Of a stretch of DNA of 64,000 nucleotides, positions 1 through 9,860 are shown piece after piece. The notes under the pieces are model-generated. The model did not search any database, had not been told where the DNA came from, and worked only from the letters and a program-made list of their open reading frames with translations. Numbering within the stretch: position 1 is the stretch's first letter; every line of letters begins with the position of its first letter. Source of the stretch: Corydoras sp. C115 (lineage: Eukaryota; Chordata; Actinopteri; Siluriformes; Callichthyidae); contig JAFMOC010000003.1 in NCBI GenBank assembly GCA_019802505.1, forward strand, positions 4,216,001 to 4,280,000, given 5' to 3'. The position numbers and the translations under genes were made by a program.

Positions 1-465
1 AAACAAATGCATTCATTTAATTAGTCCAGTTAGTTTGGATATCTTCCCATTTTAGAACTACACAAGTATTGGGGACACCTACACATTACGCATCCAGGAG
101 AGTTTATGACATACCATTACAAATTGGTACAACAGTTTCCACTCTTCTGGGAAGATTGCTCATTCAGAAGAGCATTTGTGAGGTCACACACTGATCATCT
201 GTTGGATGAGACGGCCTGATTCACAATCACTTTTTTATAGTTCATCCCCTGAAGTGGTGTTAAGTTCAGGGCTCAGTGTAGACCAGTCACATTTTTACAA
301 ACCAATCTTAACCGACCACGCCTTAACAGACCTACATTTTTGCACAATCATATTAAAAACAAAAAATGACCTTCCCCAAACTGTTTCCAAAAAGCTGAAT
401 GTACACAACTGCCCAAAATACATGGTTAGGTGCTTGATTTTAGGAATTTTATGAACAAAATGTTT
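1..465 (-). mobile_element. Degenerate Tc1-like transposon relic
   Basis: Read on the minus strand, about 175-320 carries a decayed form of the Tc1 'SPDLNPIE..WDEL' block (here roughly LSPELNTTSGDEL). The order of phrases on the plus strand follows a common teleost Tc1 transposase gene in reverse. No open frame survives. The left end is outside the window. Confidence 0.5.
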
Positions 466-469
466 GAAT

Positions 470-1770
470 TTAGTAATTAGGAAGTCTGGCCCAATACTTA
501 TTCAAATAGGGTATGAATGTGTATAATTTAATTAGACATTTCCATTTGTTCAATTTATAGAAACTGTGTATATAAAATAAAGAGAGAGAAAGAAAGAGAG
601 AAATGGACCCTGAATAGGAATTAGACGTGCTTCACAGCTGACAGAGGGGCCGGACAGACACCCATCTGCTCCTCTAATGGGCAGTAAATGACACACACAC
701 AGTCATCCATGATTCAGGTTAATATTAGCCTTTCCGCTTTTGAAAAAAAAAAAAAGCCCTCTCGACATATTAACGTGAATCATATTTATTACCAACCTAA
801 TGACTTTATATAACAAATATGCCATTTATACCAGAAGGTGTAAATATTGCAGGACTATTTCCACCCAACAGACAAAATATACAACTGTACAGTTTCAATG
901 AATATTAGATTAGTGTTTATGATATGTAGTGTAGTTAATGTCAGCTGTTGTCTTTTATTTTAGGAGTGACTGGTACAGGAGTAGCCTGTTTGCATTTTTT
1001 AATAAAAAAAGAAATACAATGAAATCAAGACATACTGAGGTATAGCAGATCCTGTACGTTACAAAAACTAAAACTTAACAACTAGTGAGCAAATAAATTG
1101 TGGCACTAAAGTACACTATTACTAGTACCAGTAGTATTAGCACTTAGCACTTCTTATAAATTGTAAAGATTTCAAGCTTCATTACAACGTCATGATTTAC
1201 ATAATACTTGAAGTAATGAGGTTTTCTAGTTTCAGATGTTATAAATTTGTTGAAGTTCAATTATAATTCCTCAGCATAGAAACACATTTTTCTTAATTAT
1301 TTGCTTCTAACTTTCCAGAAATTAGTTGCGTAGAGCTGTTCCTGTTTTTCCATGACAGTGCCTGTGTACCAGACACAAAATTTGATTTTGGTGAGAAATT
1401 TACACATTTGGAATTTTTCCATGAATATTTAGGATGGCAAACCTGATCTTTATTCTATTATCATTTGTGTCTGACTTCACAAAAGAACCTTCAAATGCAA
1501 GCTAATTTTCCTAATGCCACTGCATACTCTCTTGCAAAGCCTTCCCTGAGGAAGCTCTAATGTATGTTCTTGTTTAAGGTTTGTGATGGAATGCCCATGT
1601 AACTTCCTGTGTACACCTAACAGCCATGTAAGTTTTCACTTTTTTCATATTTGTATGATCATTTCAAGTATTAAAATAATTATTTAATACTATCTAATAC
1701 AATTTTACACATTTAATTGTAACACATTTTAGAATAAAAACGAGGTTTAACTCACTATATTCCGTTCTAT
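470..1770. other. Gene-free AT-rich stretch
   Basis: I see no exon, structured repeat or RNA gene here. There is a short purine (GA)n tract near 583-602 and A-rich runs. Reading frames are short and closed by frequent stops. Confidence 0.5.
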
Positions 1771-2187
1771 ATTCAAGGTCAGTTGTTGCCCCATATAGAG
1801 TGTCTGTGTGTGTAAATGTGCCCAGCGATAGATTTGCTCCCTATCCTGGGTGTATCTGTCCAGCGTCCGAAATGTCCCCCCTCCCCCTCCTCATGGTTCC
1901 CCATGCCCATCCAGGGGAAAACAACATCGGGTGGTGGGCAGATACACACAGGAGAGGGTGCAAATCTATGGCTGCACATTCATTCATTCACACACACACA
2001 CATTACATTACATTTAGCAGACATGTTTATCCAAAGCGACTTACAAGGTGAGCACATGGTTAATCACAACATCCGTGGAGCAATGGCCTTGCTCAAGGAC
2101 CCACACTGGTAACTTCAGTGGACCTGGGATTTGAACCACCACCCTTCAGATTGATAGCCCAACACCCTAACCACTAAGCTACCGTGC

Positions 2188-2228
<41 letters not shown>

Positions 2229-2405
2229 TATGGGGCAATTTAGATCATTCAATTTACCTTGAATCCATGTTTTTGGACTGTGGGAGAAAACCAAAGATCC
2301 CGGAGGAATCCCGCGCAGACACAGGGAGAACATGGAACTCCACCCAGATCGGAATTTGAACCTGAGTGGCGAACATGCTAACCACTAAGCCACTGTGCCA
2401 CCCAT
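1771..2405. mobile_element. Head-to-head DANA-like SINE fragments split by a second SINE
   Basis: 1771-1884 matches the 3' half of the window's main SINE in plus orientation. 1885-2405 is a minus copy ending at the reversed tRNA-like head (GCTAACCACTAAGCCAC). The minus copy is interrupted at about 2006-2190 by another SINE. Confidence 0.6.
2006..2190 (-). mobile_element. V-SINE/HE1-like tRNA-derived SINE
   Basis: It begins with the reversed tail TTACATTTAGCAGAC...TTTATCCAAAGCGACTTACAA and ends with a reversed tRNA-like head (CCTAACCACTAAGCTACC, with a B-box-like stretch just inside). The same tail recurs at 35.73, 39.00 and 59.73 kb and inside the 28-33 kb array. The family name is from memory and tentative. 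Confidence 0.5.
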
Positions 2406-2479
2406 AAAAGTTTCACATTTTGGTTATTTTACAGGCTACATGTCCCTGTTCATTTTTACCTATCGATTGATTGATTTAT

Positions 2480-2829
2480 GGCGGCACGGTGGCTTAGTGG
2501 TTAGCACGTTCGCCTCTCAGCACTAGGGATTCCCGGTTCGAATCCCCATCTGGGTGGAGTTTCCATGTTCTCCCCGTGTCTGCGTGGGTTTCCTCCGGGT
2601 TCTCCGGTTTCCTCCCATAGTCCAAAAACATGGATCAAGTCAACTGAATTCTCAAAATTGCCCCATATAGAGTGTGTCTGTGTGAGTGAGTGTGTGCCCA
2701 GCAATAGATTGGCGCCCTGTCCGGGGTCTATCTGCCCAGCGCCTGAGATGTTCTCCCCTGGATAGGTATGGGGAACCCCACCGCAACCCTAATAGAGGAT
2801 AAAGCGGGAGATAATGAATGAATGAATGA
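2480..2829 (+). mobile_element. Full-length DANA/Mermaid-like SINE (reference copy)
   Basis: Order of parts: tRNA-like head starting GGCGGCACGGTGGCTTAG with a B-box (GGTTCGAATCC); a middle with CATGTTCTCCCCGTGTCTG, TTTCCTCCGGGTTCTCCGG and CCACATAG-type phrases; a 3' part with CCCAGCAATAGATTGGCGCC; and an AATGAATGAATG tail. It is about 350 bp. The same consensus recurs some 30 times in this window in both orientations. The tRNA-like head implies an RNA polymerase III promoter; the GAATG/GGATG tail implies priming by a partner LINE. Confidence 0.75.
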
Positions 2830-2859
2830 TTTATTTATTGATACAGTTTAAACGATGGC

Positions 2860-3580
2860 TTATCACGTTGCTCTTAGGACTCATGACGACGCCTGGCGTT
2901 GAGGGGTCGCTGGTGGGTGGGCAGGTGCGCCTAAGAGCTTTTCATTGTGCTCTCTAATAGCGCATAAATGTCCCAAATCCGCATCCTAGCGCACTAAACG
3001 GTACTGTCGGAAGCGCAGATGACCTGTGAGACAGACGCACCCCGCAGCTTCACTGTTAGTGATGTAGTGTGAGGTCTGTCAGGCACGCTGCCGTTAACGC
3101 GCACCCACCCCACAAAAGACCATGCCTCATTCCCAGATTTCACTCAAAACCAACTAATTTAAACGATCGCTTCGAGACATGTGGCTATTCAGACATTTTA
3201 GTCTTAAAAGACATTAGAGGTTAAAATTATACACACATCCGATTCACTATTAAAAATCACAGTAAAGCTGTAAATGATTTTTTTTACTGCAGTAACAACA
3301 TCTTATAACTAACTATACGTGAACAAACCACAGGTTATGTTTGAAACGTTAATTAGTTAAAAATAATCATAATGAGCGACACTCACCGCGGTGTGTGAGT
3401 AGAAGGCAGCGTGACAGACAGCGTGGAGCTCGTGCCGGGTGGATGTGGGTGTGGATGCTGCAGGATCGCGGGTTGCCTCTCTATCCCCTTCTCGTGCCTT
3501 TGTCTGTCCGCTCGCCGCGCTGCTGCCTTTTTTTTCTGATGCCGGTGAGCCCGCGTGGTCCTAAAACCCTCCCATCCCAT
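2860..3580 (-). promoter_or_regulatory. CpG-rich block with possible non-coding first exon
   Basis: This block is unlike its AT-rich surroundings: it is rich in CG dinucleotides and largely non-repetitive. On the minus strand a consensus splice donor (GTGAGT, complement of 3381-3386) follows a GC-rich stretch of about 3387-3560. That could be the 5' UTR exon of a gene running leftward out of the window. No coding exon of such a gene is visible at 1-2800. It could equally be an unmethylated island without an exon. Confidence 0.35.
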
Positions 3581-3593
3581 GCCTCCCTCCCAC

Positions 3594-3608
3594 ACACACA
3601 CACACAGT

Positions 3609-3642
<34 letters not shown>

Positions 3643-3690
3643 TACAAAAACACAAACAAACATACAAAACACACAAACACACACACACTT
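3594..3690. repeat. (CA)n microsatellite, imperfect
   Basis: A run of CA units with interruptions (ACAAATACAAAAACACAAAC). It creates spurious His/Thr-rich and Cys/Val-rich reading frames on the two strands. Confidence 0.85.
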
Positions 3691-3720
3691 TTTTATGCAT
3701 TGAGGGACTCCTATTCTTTT

Positions 3721-4056
3721 CCATCCATCCATTATCTTCAGCTGTACCCTGTACTAGGGTCGCTGGGAGAACGTTTCGGGCGCTGGGCAGATACACCCAG
3801 GACAGGGCGCCAATCTATCGCTGAGCACACACTCACTCACACAGACACACACACAAACACACTCTATATGGGGTAATTTGGAGAACTCAATTGACCTTAA
3901 TCCATGTTTTTGGACTGTGGGAGAAAACGGGAGAACCCGTAGGAAACCCACATGGACACACGGAGAAAATGTAAACTCCACCCGGATTGAGATTCGAACT
4001 GGGAATCCTTAGCACTGAGAGGCAAAAGTGCTAACCACTAAGCCACCGTGCCGCCC
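3721..4056 (-). mobile_element. DANA-like SINE, minus
   Basis: Starts with the reversed CCATCCATCCATTATCTTC tail and ends with the reversed head AAGCCACCGTGCCGCCC. Near full length. Confidence 0.75.
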
Positions 4057-4202
4057 TTTTCCAATTCCATTTCTTTTCTTAGAGACTTATCCAAACCTTA
4101 ACCATAAATAATACTTACCTCAACCCCAACCTCACTCTTACTATAACCATACAACACAATTTTACTCGAAATCTGAACGATTTACATTGTGGGGACCAGC
4201 TT

Positions 4203-4490
4203 TGGGTGGTACAGTGGCGCTAGGGATTCGAATCCCAATCTGGGTGGAGTTTCCATGTTCTCACCGTCTCTGTGTGGGTCTCTGGTTTCCACCAATAAAC
4301 CAAAAATATGGATTCAAGGTAAATCGAATGCTCTAAATTGTCCCATGTGTGTTTGTGTGTGTCTGTGTGAGTGAGTGTGCAAAGCGATAGATTGGAACCC
4401 TGTCCTGGGTGTATCTACCCAGTGCCCGAAATGTTCTCAGGATGGGCATGTGGAAACCATGGGGCAAGAGGAAGATAATGGATGGATGGA
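4203..4490 (+). mobile_element. DANA-like SINE, plus, diverged
   Basis: The head is shortened. The GATTCGAATCCCAATCTGGG block and the GGAAGATAATGGATGGATGG tail are present. Confidence 0.65.
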
Positions 4491-4673
4491 CCAGTTTGCA
4501 AACTCCATAACTGTATTTTGTCTCCACAGCAAATGTGTAAAAAAATAGGTTTGTTTCTTAAAATGTAATAAAATAAAATTTATACACATACACATGGAAA
4601 TAAAAGGTTTGGTATTTGTCATGAGCCTTTAAGCCTAAAATTGGAATACTCACATATGCAATAATCAATCATC

Positions 4674-4800
4674 TGCACACTGCAAAAAAAACCAAAAAAA
4701 ACTCCAGTGTTAAATCAACTCCCATAGAGTTTAACAGCTTTCCCTTAAAAGGTGTTAAAATTAACTCCATGGAAGTTAACACTGGTCTTTTTGCTGTGCA
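4674..4800. mobile_element. Small palindromic MITE-like element
   Basis: The ends are inverted repeats: TGCACACTGCAAAAA at the left against TTTTTGCTGTGCA at the right. Internal blocks CCAGTGTTAA and GTTAACACTGG are also inverted. About 127 bp, no coding capacity; it would be mobilised in trans if at all. Confidence 0.5.
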
Positions 4801-4811
4801 CTATGGACTAT

Positions 4812-5400
4812 GAAAGTTTTAGCCACTGGACAGATACACCCAGGGACAGGGCAGGGTTCCAGTCTATCACTGGGCACACACTCACACACAATATATATAA
4901 TTTATGGCAGCCAAATCACCTTGAATCCACGGTTTTGGATTGTTGGAAGAAGCCAACGAACCCGAAAAAAACCCACACAGACACAGGAAGTACAAGGAAA
5001 CTTCACTCAGTTTGTGATTTTAAAGATCTCAACATCAGGTGCTTGAAATTGAAGCGATTAACACATTTTATATAAATGTCACTTTGTGGCAAAAGTGTTT
5101 TTTTAAGCATGTTTGGAGAAAAGCATTTTTAATGCACAAAGCAGATCTCATTGTGTACACTGGCCTGCAAGTAATCTTTACCTAAATCTTTAATTACAAT
5201 ATGGATTTCCATGTTCGCCATGCCTGCGTGTCTTTCCTCCGGGTTCTCCGGTTTCCTCTCACAATCCAAAAAACATGGATTCAAGATGAATTGGCTGCTA
5301 TAAATTATCCATATATGAGGTGTGTCTGTTTGTATGAGTAAGTGAGTGTGTGTGTGTCTGGCATTAAATTGGAGCCCTGTCCTGGGTGTATCTGCCCAGA
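4812..5400. mobile_element. Two partial DANA-like SINEs
   Basis: 4812-5000 is a minus fragment (CAGATACACCCAGGGACAGG, then CACGGTTTTGGATTG). 5202-5400 is a plus fragment ending at the TGTATCTGCCCAG block. The sequence between them shows nothing recognisable. Confidence 0.55.
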
Positions 5401-5564
5401 TCTTTTTTATAGGTTTTTAATATAATAACTATGTACTTCAGATAATTTATGAATTTTCCAGTTTAAAGGTCTTTATGCCTCCTGCTTTTGTCCAAAGCCA
5501 GAGAACATTAAAAGTAAACAGATATGTTTTTATGTCAAGTATTATTTTTCATATCTCATTGTTT

Positions 5565-5735
5565 AATGCTTCAGGTGACAAGTGTAATAGTAATACGTTT
5601 ATTTATAATCCTATATTTACACCTTCAAACAACCACAGTAAACCTGATTCTGTAATGCTGATCTGTGTGATGATGTACATAATGCCTGTGTTATTTACCA
5701 AAGTGATAAATTGCTGTCAGTATCCCATAGAAAAA
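5565..5735. repeat. Local duplicate, copy 1
   Basis: Shares an ordered series of blocks with 6498-6692: CAGGTGACAAGT, then CTTCAAAcAACCnCAGTAAA, CCTGATTCT, GATGATGTA and GATAAATTGCTG. Non-coding. The copies flank the (TA)n-LTR-(TA)n unit. Confidence 0.6.
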
Positions 5736-5871
5736 AAAAATTCCATTTAAGAACATGAATGCATGGACACACACTTTAACTTCAAGATGTGGAAACATGA
5801 ATTGGTATTAATAAAGCATGTTTACACTTTTAAGATACATAATTAGCAGTTGCACAATACTTTAACAAAAA

Positions 5872-5872
<1 letters not shown>

Positions 5873-5914
<42 letters not shown>
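5873..5914. repeat. (TA)n microsatellite, left part
   Basis: A pure TA run broken by the LTR at 5915-6363 and resuming at 6364-6394. The insertion target was evidently a longer (TA)n tract. Confidence 0.85.
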
Positions 5915-5917
<3 letters not shown>

Positions 5918-6360
5918 TAGAAAGCTCGTTCTTCCCCGGAGGAGATCGGCTACGCGGGGAAACTGCGTACGCCGCTCGCGCCTAGTGAGCGCTTCCTGGG
6001 AACGGTTATGCAGAGATTGCGTACGCCGGTCTGCTGGATGAAACGCTCCCACGAATATAACCTGCGCGGAGATAGTGCACAGCGTTGTACCGTGGTTGAG
6101 CGCGGAAGGAGAGTTCGAGACACCGGGATAAAAAACAAAATGGAATTTATTATTAAAAATGGTGTAGGGACACCAACAGAAAAGGGGGAACGAAACGAAC
6201 AAACTAACATTGGGATATTACCGCAAACAAAGACGTGCACGGGGGAGAGGGAATACGGAAACTAAATACAAAAACACCCAATCACGTGCACAAAAACAAA
6301 CCAAACACCCAACGGAGTCCATGAGTAATCAATGAGGGACAGTTTCCCCAGGCACCTGTG

Positions 6361-6363
<3 letters not shown>
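5915..6363 (-). mobile_element. Solo LTR, related to the LTR at 61.9 kb
   Basis: The 449 bp segment has TGT...ACA ends and abrupt (TA)n flanks on both sides. Read on the minus strand it begins TGTCACAGGTGCCTGGGG and contains TTTGTGCACGTGATTGGGTG, parallel to the TGTAACAGGTGCC start and GTGCACGTGATCGGGTG block of the LTR at 61876. The rest is more divergent. No internal retroelement sequence remains, as expected after LTR-LTR recombination. Confidence 0.65.

Positions 6364-6394
<31 letters not shown>
6364..6394. repeat. (TA)n microsatellite, right part
   Basis: Continuation of the TA tract on the other side of the solo LTR. Confidence 0.85.
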
Positions 6395-6397
<3 letters not shown>

Positions 6398-6497
6398 AGT
6401 ATAGAATCTTTTTTGCTTTGAATATTTTTTTAATAGCTACTAAATAGAAAAATAAAAAAACAGATACTAACTGTATGCAATCTATCACTATGTAATA

Positions 6498-6692
6498 ATG
6501 CTGCAGGTGACAAGTTCAAACAGTAGAGTATATTACAGCAAATTCTTCACTATTCACATCTTCAAAAAACCTCAGTAAACCTGATTCTCTGTAGACCTGA
6601 TCCAGGGGATGATGTATGCATGTATGGTGTGTACTCTGTGTGTGTAAGACTTTTTATTTCGGCATGATAAATTGCTGAGTCAGTATTGATGA
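6498..6692. repeat. Local duplicate, copy 2
   Basis: Counterpart of 5565-5735, with the same block order and about 25 bp of extra sequence. Confidence 0.6.
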
Positions 6693-6699
6693 AAAAAGA

Positions 6700-7850
6700 T
6701 CAGTGGCAGTTAGAGACACACATGCGTAGATCATCAGAATGAGTCACAGAGTCAGAGTGTAATTTATAATACCTACAAACACACTCCCTCCCTTTCTTTC
6801 TGTCTGTGCTGGGGATTAAGTAAGAAACAGCTAAACATGGCATAGCTGCTCCACTACCAGACACAAACAGACAGAACGTAAGATAAAGACAAAAGAAATC
6901 ACAATGCACAAACAATAGAGAACAGAAAGTTAAAGAGAAAGATAGATTTATAAAAAAGAGAAAGAAGAGAAAGAGACACAGGGAGACAGAGAGCGAGTCG
7001 GAGGGGGGGAAAAAGTAGAAAAAGAGAGTTAGAAAGCTTGTGAGAGAGACACAATGATGCACAGGTCACACGTTTCAAAGTCAGATGAGACGGTACATAA
7101 TATCCTGAACTTCTATTTAATAAAGGAGACTATAAAAAAGGTTTAGGCAGCCTAAAGTTGCAATGAGCAGTGTTGTCACCTTACAGTAACAAGGGCCAGG
7201 ACTCAATTCCTAATTGTGTGCCCTGTGTTTGTTTAATGCAGAGTTTGTTGAGTTTATTGTGCCTGCATCTGTTTTTCCAGAATATAGCCTGAATTCTACC
7301 CAGCGAGCACTGGCATGCGCTCAGAAAAATAATAACCAAATGAAGAATCACTATGATGCTGCTTAACCCAAGGCCTGGTAATTTAAAAAATTATAAAAAT
7401 ATAAATTTGTACAAATTTAAACAGGCTTATGTGCTCAATTTTGAGTAATTTAAATATCTAAGACAATGTGTAGTGTCCTCATCTTTGAGTTGTTTAGGGT
7501 GTCATTAGCTTCCAGGTCAGTCTTTGAGGTAGTGTTTGTTTGTGTGTGTGTTAAAGACAATGAGAAATTATATTGACACAAATCTTATTATAATAATTTT
7601 CACCTTTACAAAACAATTTTAAGATAATGCAAGATGACTTTATTCATTTTAATTTTACCTACATTGTGCTTTTTATATATACAATATAGTATTGTTACAA
7701 ACCAAGTTCACAAAATCAATACAAAAACTTTTAGTGGATTCTCTTAAGTAATTATTAACAAAATGTTGATAAATTAAATGATGTTTTTCAAATGATCAGG
7801 ACTGATTCCTTGTAATATTGAAAATAGTCTTTCACAATCGTCTGCGCAGG
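6700..7850. other. Gene-free stretch with purine-rich tract and old SINE debris
   Basis: 6880-7050 is a purine-rich (GA/AAAGAGAG) tract, which explains a Phe/Leu/Ser-rich reading frame on the minus strand. About 7160-7310 resembles a heavily decayed SINE (CAAGGGCCAGGACTCAATTC). Nothing else is recognised. Confidence 0.4.
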
Positions 7851-8366
7851 CATAGATCAAATAACCCTAGTGTAGTATAACTTTATTGCAAGGAACAATC
7901 AAGTGATAGTGATATTTTATTTAAACAGGGATCTAACAAAGTCTGAGCTTTACAACACATTTGTAAAAGTGCACCAAACCAAATGTGTTAATAAGGTTAC
8001 AAAATCATCTCTAAAGAGACTGGACAGACAGTGAACAAATGAAGAAAATTCAAGACCATTATTACACTCCCCAGAAGTGGGTAACCAACAAAGATCATGC
8101 CAAGGGTACTGTTTTTTCAGTCAGGAAGGTCACAAAGCAACCCAAGATATCTTTCAATAAACTAGGTCTTTTTGACATTAGCTTATGGAACGGTGTCCAG
8201 GATAACACTGAAATGTACTCCTGTGTTTGACAGAGTTGCAAGAAGCTGCTACTCTCCAAAAAAGACCATTACTGCTTACTTAGACTTTGCTAAAAATCAC
8301 ATGGACATACCAAAAAGGCCTCAAGGGTTTTGATTAATTGTTTTAAGGACTAAACAGAACAAAATA
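7850..8366 (+). mobile_element. Old Tc1 relic, 5' segment
   Basis: Decayed N-terminal half of a Tc1 transposase gene, with phrases such as CAAGACCATTATTACACTCC, AAGCTGCTACTCTCCAAAAA and AATCACATGGACATACC. The relic resumes after the Tc1 insertion (11498-11540), again after the Rex3 LINE (14564-14978) and again after a SINE (15148 onward). The true 5' end was not found. Confidence 0.6.
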
Positions 8367-8744
8367 CAGTGGTGTGAAAAAGTGTTTGCCCCCTTCCTCA
8401 TTTCCTGTTTTTTTGCATGTTTGTCACACTTAACTGTTTCAGAACCTCAAACCAATTTAAACAATAGGCAAGGACAACACAAGTAAACACAAAATGCAAT
8501 TTGTAAATGAAGGTGTTTATTATTAAAGGAGAAAAAAGATCCAAACCATCATGGCCCTGTGTGAAAAAGTGATTGCCCCCTTGTTAAAACATACTATAAC
8601 TGTGGTTTTTAACACCTGAGTTCAATTTCTCTAGCCACACCCAGGCCTGATTATTGCCACACCTGTTCTCAATCAAGACATCACTTAAATAGGAGCTGCC
8701 TGACTCAGTAAAGTCCACCAAAAGATCCTTAAAAGTTACACATC

Positions 8745-9860
8745 ATGCCGAGATCCAAAACAATTCAGGAACAATTGAGAAATAAAGTAATTGAGATCTA
8801 TCAGTCTGGAAAGGGTTATAAAGCCATTTCCAAAGCTTTGGGAATCCAGCGAACCACAGTGAGGGCCATTATCCACAAATGGCAAAGACATGGAACAGTG
8901 GTGAACCTTCCCAGGAGTGGCCGGCCGCCCAAAATTACCCCAAGAGCGCAGCGACGACTCATCCAAGAGGTCACAAAAGAGCCCACAACAACGTCCAAAG
9001 AACTGCAGGCCTCACTTGCCTCAGTTAAGGTCAGCGTTCATACTTCCACCATCAGAAAAAGACTGGGCAAAAATGGCCTGCATGGCAGAGTTCCAAGAAG
9101 AAAACCACTGCTGAGCAAAAAGAACATTAAAGCTCGTCTCAATTTTTCCAAAACACATCTTGATGATCCCCAACACTTTTGGGAAAACATTCTGTGGACC
9201 GATGAGACAAAATTGGAACTCTTTGGAAGGTGTGTGTACCATTACATCTGGTGTAAAAGGAACACTGCATTTCAGAAAAAGAACATTATACCAACAGTAA
9301 AATATGGTGGTGGTAGTGTGATGGTCTGGGGCTGTTTTGCTGCGTCAGGACCTGGAAGACTTGCTGTGATAAATGGAACTATGAATTCTGCTGTCTACCA
9401 AAAGATCCTGAAGGAGAATGTCCGACCATCTGTTCGTGAACTCAAGCTGAAACGAACTTGGGTTCTGCAGCAGGACAATGATCCAAAACACACCAGCAAG
9501 TCCACCTCTGAATGGCTGAGGAAAAACAAAATGAAGACTTTGGAGTGGCCTAGCCAAAGTCCTGACCTGAATCCTATTGAGATGTTGTGGTATGACCTTA
9601 AAAAGGCTGTTCATGCTCAAAAACCCTCTAATGTAACTGAATTAGAACAATTCTGCAAAGATGAGTGGGCCAAAATTCCTCCAGAACGCTGTAAAAGATT
9701 CATTGCAAGTTATCGCAAACGCTTGTTTGCAGTTGTTGCTGCTAAGGGTGGCCCAACCAGTTACAGTGGGTTGCAAAAGTATTCATACCCCTTGAACTTT
9801 TCCATATTTTGTCACATTACAACCACAAACATAAATATATTTCACTGGAATTTAATGTGA
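8745..9860 (+). CDS. Tc1-like transposase, essentially intact (A1)
   Basis: A DD34E transposase for cut-and-paste movement into TA sites. The N-terminal part (1-~115) has two helix-turn-helix units: a PAIRED-like 'GKGYKAISKALG' segment and a second after the GRPPK hook (GRPPKIT). The catalytic domain has TDETK, QQDNDPKH and SPDLNPIE, with exactly 34 residues between the second Asp and the Glu. The native protein would be 340 residues, ending ...GGPTSY. The inner Tc1 inserted in the TA of the last Tyr codon (9762-9763), removing the native stop, so the frame now runs 31 codons into the inner terminal repeat and stops at 9860. No internal stop or frameshift is seen. Whether it is active is unknown. 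Confidence 0.9.
   Translation: MPRSKTIQEQLRNKVIEIYQSGKGYKAISKALGIQRTTVRAIIHKWQRHGTVVNLPRSGRPPKITPRAQRRLIQEVTKEPTTTSKELQASLASVKVSVHTSTIRKRLGKNGLHGRVPRRKPLLSKKNIKARLNFSKTHLDDPQHFWENILWTDETKLELFGRCVYHYIWCKRNTAFQKKNIIPTVKYGGGSVMVWGCFAASGPGRLAVINGTMNSAVYQKILKENVRPSVRELKLKRTWVLQQDNDPKHTSKSTSEWLRKNKMKTLEWPSQSPDLNPIEMLWYDLKKAVHAQKPSNVTELEQFCKDEWAKIPPERCKRFIASYRKRLFAVVAAKGGPTSYSGLQKYSYPLNFSIFCHITTTNINIFHWNLM

Noticed and set aside
2480..2560. tRNA genes at SINE heads (GGTTCGAATCC boxes)
   Set aside because: These are tRNA-derived promoter boxes of SINEs; no acceptor-stem cloverleaf was found.
3383..3824. Several 75-137 codon frames over CA/TG repeats (also at 39658-39958, 29266-29466, 32279-33042)
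   Set aside because: They are read through dinucleotide repeats and SINEs (His/Thr or Cys/Val runs), not genes.
5475..5750. 91-codon plus frame at 5475-5750
   Set aside because: It overlaps a locally duplicated non-coding segment; the second copy does not keep the frame open.
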